From Companilactobacillus ginsenosidimutans (GTDB lineage Bacteria > Bacillota > Bacilli > Lactobacillales > Lactobacillaceae), in the NCBI RefSeq assembly GCF_001050475.1, contig NZ_CP012034.1, positions 1,116,001 to 1,180,000 of the forward strand: a stretch of DNA of 64,000 bases, read 5' to 3'. Positions within the stretch are counted from its first letter, which is position 1. The number at the start of each line of letters is the position of its first letter. Under the pieces are notes generated by a model. That model saw nothing but the letters and a program-made list of their open reading frames with translations. It was not told the DNA's origin and made no database searches. The position numbers were made by a program, and so were the translations under genes. Shown here piece after piece: positions 9,317-17,035 of this stretch.

Positions 9317-10306
9317 TTACTTGATAACGATTCTAACTCGTTCACCATTGACACGTAGGAGATTGTCGACGTTTTGATTTACTTGATATTGATTTTCTTT
9401 AATTCTATTTCCTAAAAATTTAATTGTGCCTTTATTAGTAGATAAATCATAACCATCAATTTTGTTCTTTCTTCCTGAGAATAATCCACTACTAATGGTA
9501 AATTCATTTACACCTTTTAATACTGAGTTGTCCATTTTAACGCGGCTATGAGAAGATTTAGATTTGGTTCCACTTAGAGTTGAATCCTCAATATAAATAT
9601 CTGAATGATCTAACGAGAGCTTAGCATTGGTGAATGATGAATTTTCTAAATGAATTGAATCAACTACTGTGTCCTCGTAATCAATATCATCGGCATCATT
9701 TCCAGCACTGTAATCGTCTGGCAATTCACCAGCATCAAGCGTCAAATTGTTCATTTCGGTGTTAAAAGTTTGAAGATGATATGTATTCAAATTCATCTTG
9801 CTTGATTTTAAGACTCTTGAATTATTTATGTATAACCAACCATAATCGGAATCTGACGAGCTATTAACAATTAGTTTATTGACAGTAATTCCATTTAAAC
9901 TAATATCGTCTTGACTAACATTTGCCTCAACCATATCTAATTTCTCGTCTTTTGGTACGGTAACAACAATTCGTTGTGGCTGTGTAATGATTCCCGCCTT
10001 TGCTCTAGTTTGTTTATTGATAAAAAGAGTATTTTGGCGAATTTTGTATTTAGGTATTTGTCGCTTGTCACCTTTGACATAAACCTTGAAACTATCTCCA
10101 GATTTAACTTCTACATTACCGTCATTACCACTAATGATCACATTTGAGAATTTATCGACGTTCTTTGTATATTCAATATTTTGAGAAACATTGAACCCAT
10201 GGTCCCAAACTACTGTCTTGGGAGCATTCGTAGCAAATCCAATCACTGCTAAAATTACACCGACGACTAGTAAATAGACACCGGTTACCATTGTTTGTCT
10301 ATGCAT
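9317..10306 (-). CDS. DUF4097-type membrane-anchored beta-strand protein
   Basis: The 329-residue product has one N-terminal membrane segment (about 7-27) followed by a beta-strand-rich exterior region with regularly spaced Asn/Ser/Asp (LENSSFTNAKLSLDHSDIYIEDS). This is the right-handed beta-helix-like fold of the DUF4097 family. It is the last gene of padR-DUF1700-DUF4097, overlapping the preceding gene by 8 bases. This three-gene unit is common in Firmicutes and is thought to sense or respond to envelope stress; the molecular function is not known. Confidence 0.75.
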   Translation of the reverse strand: MHRQTMVTGVYLLVVGVILAVIGFATNAPKTVVWDHGFNVSQNIEYTKNVDKFSNVIISGNDGNVEVKSGDSFKVYVKGDKRQIPKYKIRQNTLFINKQTRAKAGIITQPQRIVVTVPKDEKLDMVEANVSQDDISLNGITVNKLIVNSSSDSDYGWLYINNSRVLKSSKMNLNTYHLQTFNTEMNNLTLDAGELPDDYSAGNDADDIDYEDTVVDSIHLENSSFTNAKLSLDHSDIYIEDSTLSGTKSKSSHSRVKMDNSVLKGVNEFTISSGLFSGRKNKIDGYDLSTNKGTIKFLGNRIKENQYQVNQNVDNLLRVNGERVRIVIK

Positions 10307-10961
10307 TTTCTTTGCCCTCCTTGACTGGAGTCTTTCTACCGTGAATTAATTTTTTACCGATCCAACGGAAGAACATCACGATTACATCCCAGACCCATCT
10401 ACAGAATGAGATAATCAGCGGAATTAAAATTAAGTCAACTCCCAGAATTGCTAAACCCGCTCCAACATAAAATAACGTTGTAGTAAATGATTGGAATATT
10501 ACTGCAATTCCCACTACTATTGCTCCAATTCCACCCACGACAGATAGGGCAACTAAGAAAATGAATAATAGTGTGAATGTAACCGCCAATCCAACAAATA
10601 AAACTACTGCAAGGATCAAAGCAATAGCCACGGGGATAGCGATAGGCGAAGCCAATAAGGCTAAAATAATTATCCAAATCATCCCCGCATTCTTCTTCAT
10701 TTTTTCATTGTCAGAAATCTTGCCATCATCGATTTCTTGATAATTCTGTTCTGACATTTTAATTGAATAGTCTGCTAGGACACGGCGTGCCAAGTGCTTT
10801 GGTGATCCTAATTCATTAATAATTTTATCATTAGTATCTAATTTTGCATCTATGATATATTCACGATAGAATTCTAAAACATCATCCCGCTCGGCTGCGT
10901 TTAATGGTTTCAGAAAACCTTGTAACTCATCAATATAAGCGTCAACCACTTTATTCTCCAT
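10299..10961 (-). CDS. DUF1700 (HAAS-type) membrane protein
   Basis: The N-terminal 70 residues (YIDELQGFLKPLNAAERDDVLEFYREYI) match the soluble HAAS-like helical domain that accompanies PadR regulators. It is followed by three or more hydrophobic helices (about 93-195) and a basic tail. The 220-residue length is typical. The gene overlaps padR by 11 bases upstream and the DUF4097 gene by 8 bases downstream, so the three are translationally coupled. The family is thought to partner with the PadR protein in control of envelope genes, but no direct mechanism can be read here. Confidence 0.75.
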   Translation of the reverse strand: MENKVVDAYIDELQGFLKPLNAAERDDVLEFYREYIIDAKLDTNDKIINELGSPKHLARRVLADYSIKMSEQNYQEIDDGKISDNEKMKKNAGMIWIIILALLASPIAIPVAIALILAVVLFVGLAVTFTLLFIFLVALSVVGGIGAIVVGIAVIFQSFTTTLFYVGAGLAILGVDLILIPLIISFCRWVWDVIVMFFRWIGKKLIHGRKTPVKEGKENA

Positions 10962-11268
10962 CGTTTCCCTCCAATATTTTATCGGTCACTGTCCGTAATT
11001 GTTTCCAATCATCTCTAATTTCAGCTAATCTGGTTAACCCTGTATCAGTGATTTTATAATATCGTCTATTACGACCCTCGTATGGCTGATCATAAGTAGT
11101 TAACCAACCGTCCTTTTTCAAGCGTCGTAAGATTGGATACATGGTAGATTCTGAAATTGGAAAATTCTCTTGCATTTGCTTCGTAATCGTATAACCGTAG
11201 TAATCTTCTTGGGATAAAATTGCCAAAACTGACCCTTCGAGGATTTCGGTAGAAGCTTGAATTGCCAT
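10951..11268 (-). CDS. PadR-family transcriptional regulator
   Basis: The 105-residue protein is a short PadR (class s2) winged-helix regulator: EILEGSVLAILSQEDYYGYTI at the N-terminus, the recognition helix region SESTMYPILRRLKKDGWL (about 40-57) and the wing YEGRNRRYYKIT. It is the first gene of an operon with DUF1700 and DUF4097 membrane proteins. A 21-bp imperfect palindrome downstream of its -10 box is the probable self-operator. The inducing signal is unknown; related regulators respond to envelope-active compounds. Confidence 0.88.
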   Translation of the reverse strand: MAIQASTEILEGSVLAILSQEDYYGYTITKQMQENFPISESTMYPILRRLKKDGWLTTYDQPYEGRNRRYYKITDTGLTRLAEIRDDWKQLRTVTDKILEGNDGE

Positions 11269-11287
11269 ATTATCTCCTCATTTCTCA

Positions 11288-11349
11288 ATACTATACGTCG
11301 TATAATATCATCACACCAACAATATAACGTACCAAAAAGTTTAAGTCAA
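11288..11349 (-). promoter_or_regulatory. padR promoter and palindromic operator
   Basis: On the minus strand TTGACT (11344-11349) and TATATT (11321-11326) are 17 bases apart. Immediately downstream, 11288-11308 is a 21-bp dyad whose core TATACGACGTATA is symmetric around one base, with one mismatch in the outer arms. Its position fits autorepression by the PadR protein. Confidence 0.65.
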
Positions 11350-11369
11350 CCATATCTTCTATTGTCTAC

Positions 11370-11398
11370 TTGACAACTCAACCATAAGGTCGTACGAT
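11370..11398 (+). promoter_or_regulatory. Promoter of the T-box-controlled transporter operon
   Basis: TTGACA (11370-11375) and TACGAT (11393-11398) with a 17-base spacer lie just upstream of the T-box leader. Confidence 0.65.
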
Positions 11399-11405
11399 TA
11401 TTTAA

Positions 11406-11668
11406 ACATTCAAACAAGTATAAAAACGATGACAGAAGGTAGCTGAGTCCCTTGGTTCAGAGAGTTGACGTTGGTGCGAGTCAATCCAGTCCTCAGTGAA
11501 ACACATCTGTAAGTTAATTAGCTGAAGTAATAGTAGGCTTTTTCGGTAGTTCCGTTATCACTGAAGTTAATGTAACTTCATGAGCCTAAAGTTGTGAGAC
11601 TTTAGGAAGCCAGAGGTGGTACCGCGAAAGTCGCCCTCTTAATCCAATTGGATTAGGGGGCTTTTTTT
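11406..11668 (+). promoter_or_regulatory. T-box riboswitch (complete, with terminator)
   Basis: The leader has all the T-box landmarks: basal helix ACAGA/TCTGT, the GA-type loop AGGTA, the distal motif GAGTTGACGTTGGTGCGAG, stem III (CCTAAAGT/ACTTTAGG), the T-box AGGTGGTACCGCG (11614-11626) and a terminator GCCCTCTTAATCC/GGATTAGGGGGC followed by seven T. The specifier loop reads TGAAACACA. The codon is CAC (His, 11502-11504, followed by the usual A) or, in another register, ACA (Thr) or AAC (Asn). Because histidine-specific ABC transporters under T-box control are known in Lactobacillales, I favour His. Uncharged cognate tRNA would allow read-through into the transporter genes. Confidence 0.92.
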
Positions 11669-11685
11669 ATTGGTACGAGCATTAA

Positions 11686-11779
11686 CTTATTGAGGTCAGT
11701 ATCGTGAGATATTGATAATCATGAGGTGGTACCGCGAAAGTCGCCCTCTTAGTTTATTTAACTAGAGGGCTTTTTTTAT
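11686..11779 (+). promoter_or_regulatory. Second T-box antiterminator/terminator module lacking stem I
   Basis: Directly after the first terminator comes a stem III-like hairpin (CAGTATC-GTGA-GATATTG), a second T-box AGGTGGTACCGCG (11724-11736), the same AAAGTCGCCCTCTTAG and a second terminator (GCCCTCTTAGTTTA / TAACTAGAGGGC plus T7). Only about 50 bases separate it from the first terminator, which leaves no room for stem I or a specifier loop. Any tRNA decision here must be tRNA end-sensing only, or depend on the upstream stem I. Confidence 0.85.
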
Positions 11780-11804
11780 ACTTTTTTTATTAGGGGGAGA
11801 AATC

Positions 11805-12458
11805 ATGCTGCAATACATATCTGAAATATTACCTTCACTATTAAGTGGAACAGTCATGACATTAAAGATTTTCTTTTGGACACTTATTTGTTCTTTGCCA
11901 TTAGGAATCCTAGTTTCATTAGGAAGAAATTCAAAATTTAAACCATTAAGTTGGATCCTATCATTTTATATTTGGGTAATGCGTGGAACTCCATTGCTAC
12001 TCCAACTTATTTTCGTCTTCTACGGTTTACCAAATATGCCATTTTTCCATATAGTTTTCGAAAGATATGATGCAGCACTATTCGCCTTCATTCTTAACTA
12101 CACCGCCTACTTTGCAGAAATATTTAGAGGTGGATTTGGTGCTATCGGTAAAGGTCAGTACGAAGGTGCTGAAGTATTAGGGCTTAACTATTGGCAAACA
12201 ATTAGAAAGATTGTTGTACCTCAAGTTGTTAAAATCGTCCTACCTTCTATTGGTAACGAAGTTATCAACTTGGTCAAAGATTCATCATTGGTATACGTTA
12301 TCGGATTAGGTGACTTATTGCGTGCCGGAAACATTGCCAGCTCTCGAGATGTCACTTTATTACCATTAGTCTTAGTTGGTGTAATTTATTTATTACTAAC
12401 ACTAGTCTGTACTTGGCTACTCAAAATACTGGAAAAACACTACAGCTATTACCGTTAA
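11805..12458 (+). CDS. Amino-acid ABC transporter, permease
   Basis: The 217-residue protein belongs to the HisM/GlnP family of polar amino-acid permeases, with about five membrane helices. The cytoplasmic ATPase-contact (EAA) loop is at about 115-140: GQYEGAEVLGLNYWQTIRKIVVPQ. It starts at 11805 behind a GGGGGAG ribosome site and is the first of three genes (permease, ATPase, binding protein) expressed through a tandem T-box leader. It would form a homodimeric channel. Substrate assignment rests on the T-box specifier (His preferred). Confidence 0.9.
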   Translation: MLQYISEILPSLLSGTVMTLKIFFWTLICSLPLGILVSLGRNSKFKPLSWILSFYIWVMRGTPLLLQLIFVFYGLPNMPFFHIVFERYDAALFAFILNYTAYFAEIFRGGFGAIGKGQYEGAEVLGLNYWQTIRKIVVPQVVKIVLPSIGNEVINLVKDSSLVYVIGLGDLLRAGNIASSRDVTLLPLVLVGVIYLLLTLVCTWLLKILEKHYSYYR

Positions 12459-12476
12459 AAATTAGGAGGATTAATA

Positions 12477-13115
12477 ATGCTTAAACTTGAAAATATTACT
12501 AAAAGTTTCAACGGAACTACGATTTTGAATAACTTAAACGTTGAAGTCAAAGATAATTCCATTCTTAGTATTGTCGGCCCTTCTGGTGCAGGTAAAACGA
12601 CGTTACTACGTTGTATTGCTGGATTAGATCGACCAGATTCTGGAACATTCATCTTGAATGACAAACCTTTTGACCCTGCCGAAAGTACTGATACAGAAAG
12701 AATTATTGGCGTTGTCTTCCAAGATTTCAACTTATTCCCTCATTTAACAGTTATGGAAAACGTTACATTGGCGCCTAAAATGGTCCTTAAGCAAAGTAAA
12801 GATGATGCCGTCAACAACGCCGAATCAATTTTGAAAGAACTCGAATTATCTAGTCACGCTGGTCAATATCCCTTCGAACTATCCGGTGGTCAAAAACAGC
12901 GTGTTGCCATTGCACGAGCACTTGCGATGCAACCTCAGATTCTCTGTTATGACGAACCAACTTCAGCATTAGATCCAAGTTTAAGAGATGCTGTTGGTCA
13001 AGTGATTCTAAATTTGAAAGAAACTGGTATCACACAAATCGTCGTTACCCACGATCCTGAATTTGCCAAAAATATTTCTGACCAAATTCTTGAAGTTAAG
13101 CCAATCAACAAATAG
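12477..13115 (+). CDS. Amino-acid ABC transporter, ATP-binding protein
   Basis: The 212-residue ATPase has Walker A GPSGAGKT (34-41), the Q-loop VFQDFNLFPH, the signature LSGGQKQRVAIARAL and Walker B ILCYDEPTSALDP. This is the polar amino-acid (GlnQ/HisP) class; at 212 residues it is slightly shorter than the usual 240-250 and ends soon after the H-loop VVTHDPEFA. It lies 18 bases after the permease, with a TTAGGAGG ribosome site, and powers uptake with the permease and lipoprotein of the same operon. Confidence 0.92.
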   Translation: MLKLENITKSFNGTTILNNLNVEVKDNSILSIVGPSGAGKTTLLRCIAGLDRPDSGTFILNDKPFDPAESTDTERIIGVVFQDFNLFPHLTVMENVTLAPKMVLKQSKDDAVNNAESILKELELSSHAGQYPFELSGGQKQRVAIARALAMQPQILCYDEPTSALDPSLRDAVGQVILNLKETGITQIVVTHDPEFAKNISDQILEVKPINK

Positions 13116-13127
13116 GAGGGACTATAT

Positions 13128-13979
13128 ATGAAGAAAAAAATAATCGCTGTCATTACCCTTCTAGCTTGTTTTGCCATGGTGCTTAGTGCTTGTGGTGATA
13201 AGAAATCAGTTGCACAAGAAGCTAATACCACTGATACTTGGTCGACCATTCAAAAACGTGGTCGAGTAATTATTGGTTTAGATGATACTTTTGTTCCAAT
13301 GGGATTCCGTCAAAAAGATGGTAAGTTAGTTGGATTCGATATTGATTTAGCAAAAGCGGTCTTCAAGCAATATGGTATTGATGCTGACTTTCAGCCTATC
13401 GATTGGAATATGAAGGAAACTGAATTGCGTAACCGTACGATTGATTTAATCTGGAACGGATACACAATCACTCCTGAACGTGAAAAACAACTGGCATTTT
13501 CGGAGCCATATTTGGCTAATCGACAAGTACTTGTTACTAAAAAGGCTGATAACATTACTAGTTTCAAGGATATGAAAGGTAAAACTCTCGGCGTACAAAC
13601 TAGTTCTTCCGGTGCCAGTTTGTTAGATGAACACCCTAAGATGCTCAAACAGTATATTAAAAATCAGAGCCCTGTGCTCTATGATTCATTTAATAATGCG
13701 CTGATGGATCTTGATGCTAAACGTATTCAGGGACTATTGATTGATAGTGTTTATGCTAACTACTATATTCAACACGAAAAAGACCCTGCTTCTTATAGGG
13801 TGATGCAAGGAAACTTTACTGGGGAAGATTTTGCTGTTGGTATGCGTAAAGGTGATAAAACTATGAAACATAAGATCGATGCTGCTTTCCAAAAACTTGC
13901 TGATGACGGTGAGCTACAACGAATCAACAATAAATGGTTTGGTACTGACAAAAATACATTGGTACACCCTAGAAAATAA
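13128..13979 (+). CDS. Amino-acid ABC transporter, substrate-binding lipoprotein
   Basis: A signal peptide ends in the lipobox VLSAC with Cys22 as the lipid-anchored residue. The mature part is a type II periplasmic-binding fold (SBP_bac_3): RGRVIIGLDDTFVPMGF, GFDIDLAKAVFKQYG, WNGYTITPEREKQLAFSEPY and GKTLGVQTSSSG are the usual ligand-domain motifs of polar amino-acid binders. It follows the ATPase by 12 bases with an AGGAGGG ribosome site and closes the operon before a strong terminator. The ligand cannot be read from sequence; His is suggested by the leader. Confidence 0.92.
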   Translation: MKKKIIAVITLLACFAMVLSACGDKKSVAQEANTTDTWSTIQKRGRVIIGLDDTFVPMGFRQKDGKLVGFDIDLAKAVFKQYGIDADFQPIDWNMKETELRNRTIDLIWNGYTITPEREKQLAFSEPYLANRQVLVTKKADNITSFKDMKGKTLGVQTSSSGASLLDEHPKMLKQYIKNQSPVLYDSFNNALMDLDAKRIQGLLIDSVYANYYIQHEKDPASYRVMQGNFTGEDFAVGMRKGDKTMKHKIDAAFQKLADDGELQRINNKWFGTDKNTLVHPRK

Positions 13980-13984
13980 ACAAG

Positions 13985-14018
13985 TAACTGCATTCATGCT
14001 GAATGCAGTTTTTTTATT
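13985..14018 (+). terminator. Terminator of the amino-acid ABC operon
   Basis: ACTGCATTCA-TGC-TGAATGCAGT followed by T7. Confidence 0.88.
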
Positions 14019-14038
14019 TTACTGTGATGTTTTTCACT

Positions 14039-14092
14039 TTGACAGAACATGATACTTTCGTTATGATGAAGTCATACGTAGATACATATCTA
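14039..14092 (+). promoter_or_regulatory. ars promoter and ArsR operator
   Basis: TTGACA (14039-14044) and TATGAT (14062-14067) are 17 bases apart. TAGATACATATCTA (14079-14092) is a dyad with 6-bp arms just past the expected transcription start, the usual place for ArsR repression. A related AATAGATAGACAATCATCTAT sequence occurs between arsR and the transporter gene. Confidence 0.7.
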
Positions 14093-14105
14093 TATGAGGT
14101 AAATA

Positions 14106-14417
14106 ATGGACACTACAAACTACATAAATGCATTGAAAGCTTTAGCGGATGAGAATCGTCTCAAAATTGTGGAACTTATTTCTAATCAAACGCTCTGTGC
14201 TTGTGACTTGTTAGATAATTTCAGTTTCACTCAACCCACATTATCCCACCATATGAAAGTTCTAGAAGATGCTGGAATCGTGGAAAGTTATAAAGAAGGC
14301 AAGTGGAAACACTACTCATTGAAAAAAGATTTCTCTAGCAATTTTTTAGCTATTACAAAACAGATTTTATCAGGCAATGGGGATTCCGGTAAATCTTCTT
14401 GTAATGGTAATTGCTAG
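14106..14417 (+). CDS. arsR: ArsR-family arsenic-responsive repressor
   Basis: The 103-residue winged-helix protein has the As(III)/Sb(III) motif LCACDLL (Cys31 and Cys33, the ELCVCDL box of ArsR). The recognition helix is TQPTLSHHMKVLEDAGIV, and a Cys-containing tail CNGNC could supply extra thiols. It represses its own promoter through the dyad just upstream and releases it when arsenite binds. The Acr3 pump gene follows 59 bases downstream on the same strand. Confidence 0.92.
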   Translation: MDTTNYINALKALADENRLKIVELISNQTLCACDLLDNFSFTQPTLSHHMKVLEDAGIVESYKEGKWKHYSLKKDFSSNFLAITKQILSGNGDSGKSSCNGNC

Positions 14418-14476
14418 TATTCATTTTTATCAAATAGATAGACAATCATCTATATATTACAGGGGGAATTAATATT

Positions 14477-15517
14477 ATGGAAAAAACCAGTAAGAAATTA
14501 TCCATCTTCGATCGATATATGACTTGGTGGATTATTTTAGCAATGGTAATTGGCGTTATGATTGGATTCCTTTGGCCAAATACCGCTAATGTCATCAATA
14601 AATTGTCAATTGGTACTACTTCACTACCTATCGCTATTGGTTTGATTTTGATGATGTATCCACCATTAACAAAAGTTAAATATGAAGAAATGGGTCATGT
14701 CTTCAAAGATTGGAGAACCTTGACCATTTCCTTAGTTGAAAACTGGGTTGTCGGCCCATTAGTTATGTTTGCGTTGGCGGTTATCTTTTTGCATAACTAT
14801 CCCGAATATATGACTGGATTAATTTTGATTGGTCTCGCACGTTGTATTGCAATGGTAATTGTTTGGAGTGAACTCGCCCAAGGTGATGCTGAATATACCG
14901 CCGGATTAGTTGCTTTCAACGCTGTCTTCCAAATCATTTTTTACTCATTCTTCGCTTATTTATTCATCACAGTTATCCCTGGTTGGCTAGGATTACAATC
15001 ACAATCAGTTAATGTTCCCATGTCTTCAATCGCAAAAAGCGTCATGATCTACTTAGGAATTCCCTTCTTAGCCGGAATATCCTCAAGATACTTAATCATC
15101 CACTTCAAAGGTAAAGATTGGTTTGAAAATACTTACGTTCCAAAGATCAGTCGAATTACTTTTTGGGCTTTGATTTTTACCATCATTGTTATGTTCTCTG
15201 TGAAGGGTGAGAAAGTTGTTCAACTACCACTTGATGTTGTTAGAATTGCTATTCCACTACTCTTATACTTCGTTATCATGTTCTTCTTATCATTTGGTAT
15301 TGCTCATCATCGTGGAACAAGGTATCCTATCGCGGCTTCATTGTCGCTGACGGCCGCTAGCAATAATTTTGAGTTAGCAATTGCTGTTGCTGTCGGTGTC
15401 TTTGGTATCAGTTCTGGAGAAGCTTTCACAGCTGTCATCGGACCACTAGTTGAAGTTCCAGTATTATTAAGTTTGGTCAATGTAGCACTTAAGTATCGTA
15501 ATAAATTTAAACAGTAA
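14477..15517 (+). CDS. acr3: Arsenite efflux permease, ACR3 family
   Basis: The 346-residue protein has about ten membrane helices and the ACR3 hallmark [19 protein letters not shown] with the essential cysteine at about 123, plus [20 protein letters not shown] near the C-terminus. It exports arsenite (and perhaps antimonite) using the proton gradient and needs no ATPase. It is co-transcribed with arsR. No arsC arsenate reductase is present beside it, so the pair gives arsenite resistance only unless a reductase lies elsewhere. A bidirectional terminator follows. Confidence 0.93.
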   Translation: MEKTSKKLSIFDRYMTWWIILAMVIGVMIGFLWPNTANVINKLSIGTTSLPIAIGLILMMYPPLTKVKYEEMGHVFKDWRTLTISLVENWVVGPLVMFALAVIFLHNYPEYMTGLILIGLARCIAMVIVWSELAQGDAEYTAGLVAFNAVFQIIFYSFFAYLFITVIPGWLGLQSQSVNVPMSSIAKSVMIYLGIPFLAGISSRYLIIHFKGKDWFENTYVPKISRITFWALIFTIIVMFSVKGEKVVQLPLDVVRIAIPLLLYFVIMFFLSFGIAHHRGTRYPIAASLSLTAASNNFELAIAVAVGVFGISSGEAFTAVIGPLVEVPVLLSLVNVALKYRNKFKQ

Positions 15518-15524
15518 ATTACCA

Positions 15525-15561
15525 CAAAAAAAGGATTGTCCCCCCAGACAATCCTTTTTGC
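15525..15561. terminator. Bidirectional terminator between acr3 and the 38-residue ORF
   Basis: AAAAAGGATTGTC-CCCCCA-GACAATCCTTTTT has T runs on both strands and serves the two convergent genes. Confidence 0.8.
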
Positions 15562-15570
15562 TATAAATAA

Positions 15571-15687
15571 TTACAATATAAATATTAATACTGCTAGAAA
15601 AATTCCAGCTATGGCAACATAATTCATTTTTCTTTTGTTCTTAATGTCTTTTCGACATACTTGATTGACCCGACCGTTTTCCACCAT
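15571..15687 (-). CDS. Small single-helix membrane protein (38 residues)
   Basis: ATG at 15687 has an excellent GGAGG ribosome site 7 bases upstream. The product has a charged N-terminal half (about MVENGRVNQVCRKDIKNKRK) and one hydrophobic helix at the C-terminus (NYVAIAGIFLAVLIFIL). It ends just before the shared terminator. I do not recognise the family. It looks like one of the many small membrane proteins of Firmicutes, orientation N-in/C-out by the positive-inside rule. Confidence 0.6.
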   Translation of the reverse strand: MVENGRVNQVCRKDIKNKRKMNYVAIAGIFLAVLIFIL

Positions 15688-15858
15688 GACAACTACCTCC
15701 GTGCTTTGCTACTTTCAGTTATATCATGGTAGTTTGTGAATTGAAATGGATTTTCGACGATTTAACTAGACGGAAAAGCGACTGTAACATTCCGTTAATA
15801 TTACACTCTGAGCTGTAATTTGCGTATAATAAGAGTGTGCCAAAAAAGGAGATAAAAA

Positions 15859-16332
15859 ATGAGCAAACTAAATCGAGTATATTTAGCAGGTCCCTTTTTT
15901 AGTGACCAACAGACTGATCGTTTAAATACGATTGCAGCTTTACTAGAACAAAATAACACTATTGGTGATATCTTCCGTCCTGGAAAAGACGAATACACTG
16001 ATGCTGAATTCGGATCATTTGAGTGTCAAACAGCTGTGTTCAAACATGATATCAACAATATTAATACTTCTGATATTGTTGTTGCCGAATTGGACTATAA
16101 ACTTGAAGAAAAATTGAGTGAGCCTGATTCTGGAACAGCCTGGGAATGTGGCTACGCATTTGCCAATAGCATCCCTGTCATTGGAGTTAGATTCGACAAA
16201 GAACCACCATTGAATTTAATGCTTGCCGGTAGTTTAACTGCCTTCTTCAATGGTCAAGAAAGTATTAATAAAATCAAGGATTATGATTTTAACAGTTTAA
16301 TGACCAGATATGAGAAAATAAATGTGTTTTAA
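15859..16332 (+). CDS. ntd: Nucleoside 2-deoxyribosyltransferase
   Basis: The 157-residue enzyme exchanges the base of 2'-deoxynucleosides, a salvage reaction typical of lactobacilli. The N-terminal VYLAGPFFSDQQ (7-18) and the SGTAWECGYAF motif (91-101, catalytic Glu at about 96) are those of the NDT family, and the length is right. Cytosolic and monocistronic, with an AAAGGAG ribosome site. Whether it is a purine-only (type I) or general (type II) enzyme cannot be told from sequence alone. Confidence 0.9.
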   Translation: MSKLNRVYLAGPFFSDQQTDRLNTIAALLEQNNTIGDIFRPGKDEYTDAEFGSFECQTAVFKHDINNINTSDIVVAELDYKLEEKLSEPDSGTAWECGYAFANSIPVIGVRFDKEPPLNLMLAGSLTAFFNGQESINKIKDYDFNSLMTRYEKINVF

Positions 16333-16360
16333 ATAACTATATATAATAGGAGGGAAAATT

Positions 16361-16918
16361 ATGTCACAAGTGACCGAAAGAACGAAAAGTGCCATTGTTA
16401 CAGCCATGATTTCGCTTTTACAGAAGAAACCATTCGACAAAATTACAGTTGGAGATATTTGTAAAGAATCACAAATTAACCACAGTACGTTCTATCGATA
16501 TTTCAATGATAAATTTTCCCTTCTACATGCAGTTTTTGAATATTTATTGGATGATTTATTGGCTGAAACCAAGTCAACCGAAACCATCATCAATCAGATA
16601 GCGGATTTCATTGGAAAGAACAATGACTTCATGCGACATGTCTCTCCACAGTATCAAACAAAGGCGAATATGTACCCCGAATTTCGCCTAATCTTGAAGG
16701 ATATCGTCACAAGAAAATATGAAAGTCATGAAAACGTCGATGATGACCCACTGATTAATATGATCAAGGATTCTCATACACCTGAACTAATGATAAGTTT
16801 TATAGTTGGTGCACTGGTGGGTGTAGTTGAGTATTTAGAGGATAATGATTTCAAGATTCCTAAAGATGAATTTACATCATTTACCGAAGACTTTTTCAGA
16901 AAATGGATTTCAAAATAG
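16361..16918 (+). CDS. TetR-family transcriptional regulator
   Basis: The 185-residue protein has an N-terminal TetR helix-turn-helix (about 10-55): ITVGDICKESQINHSTFYRYFNDKFSLL. The C-terminal part resembles the TetR_C domain of the DhaS-like group. It lies directly upstream of a large MMPL exporter on the same strand, separated only by a terminator, and is the likely repressor of that exporter. The inducer is unknown. Confidence 0.88.
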   Translation: MSQVTERTKSAIVTAMISLLQKKPFDKITVGDICKESQINHSTFYRYFNDKFSLLHAVFEYLLDDLLAETKSTETIINQIADFIGKNNDFMRHVSPQYQTKANMYPEFRLILKDIVTRKYESHENVDDDPLINMIKDSHTPELMISFIVGALVGVVEYLEDNDFKIPKDEFTSFTEDFFRKWISK

Positions 16919-16926
16919 AACAAATT

Positions 16927-16965
16927 GAGGTAGTTGTCTTATTTTAAGAGGACTGCCTCTTTTTG
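16927..16965 (+). terminator. Terminator between tetR and the MMPL exporter
   Basis: GAGGTAGT...ACTGCCTC followed by T5. Confidence 0.65.
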
Positions 16966-17035
16966 TGGCTTATTTATAAAAACAAAAATGGTACACTATT
17001 CATCATGAGATATTTAGGAAGGGATGAATTTTATT

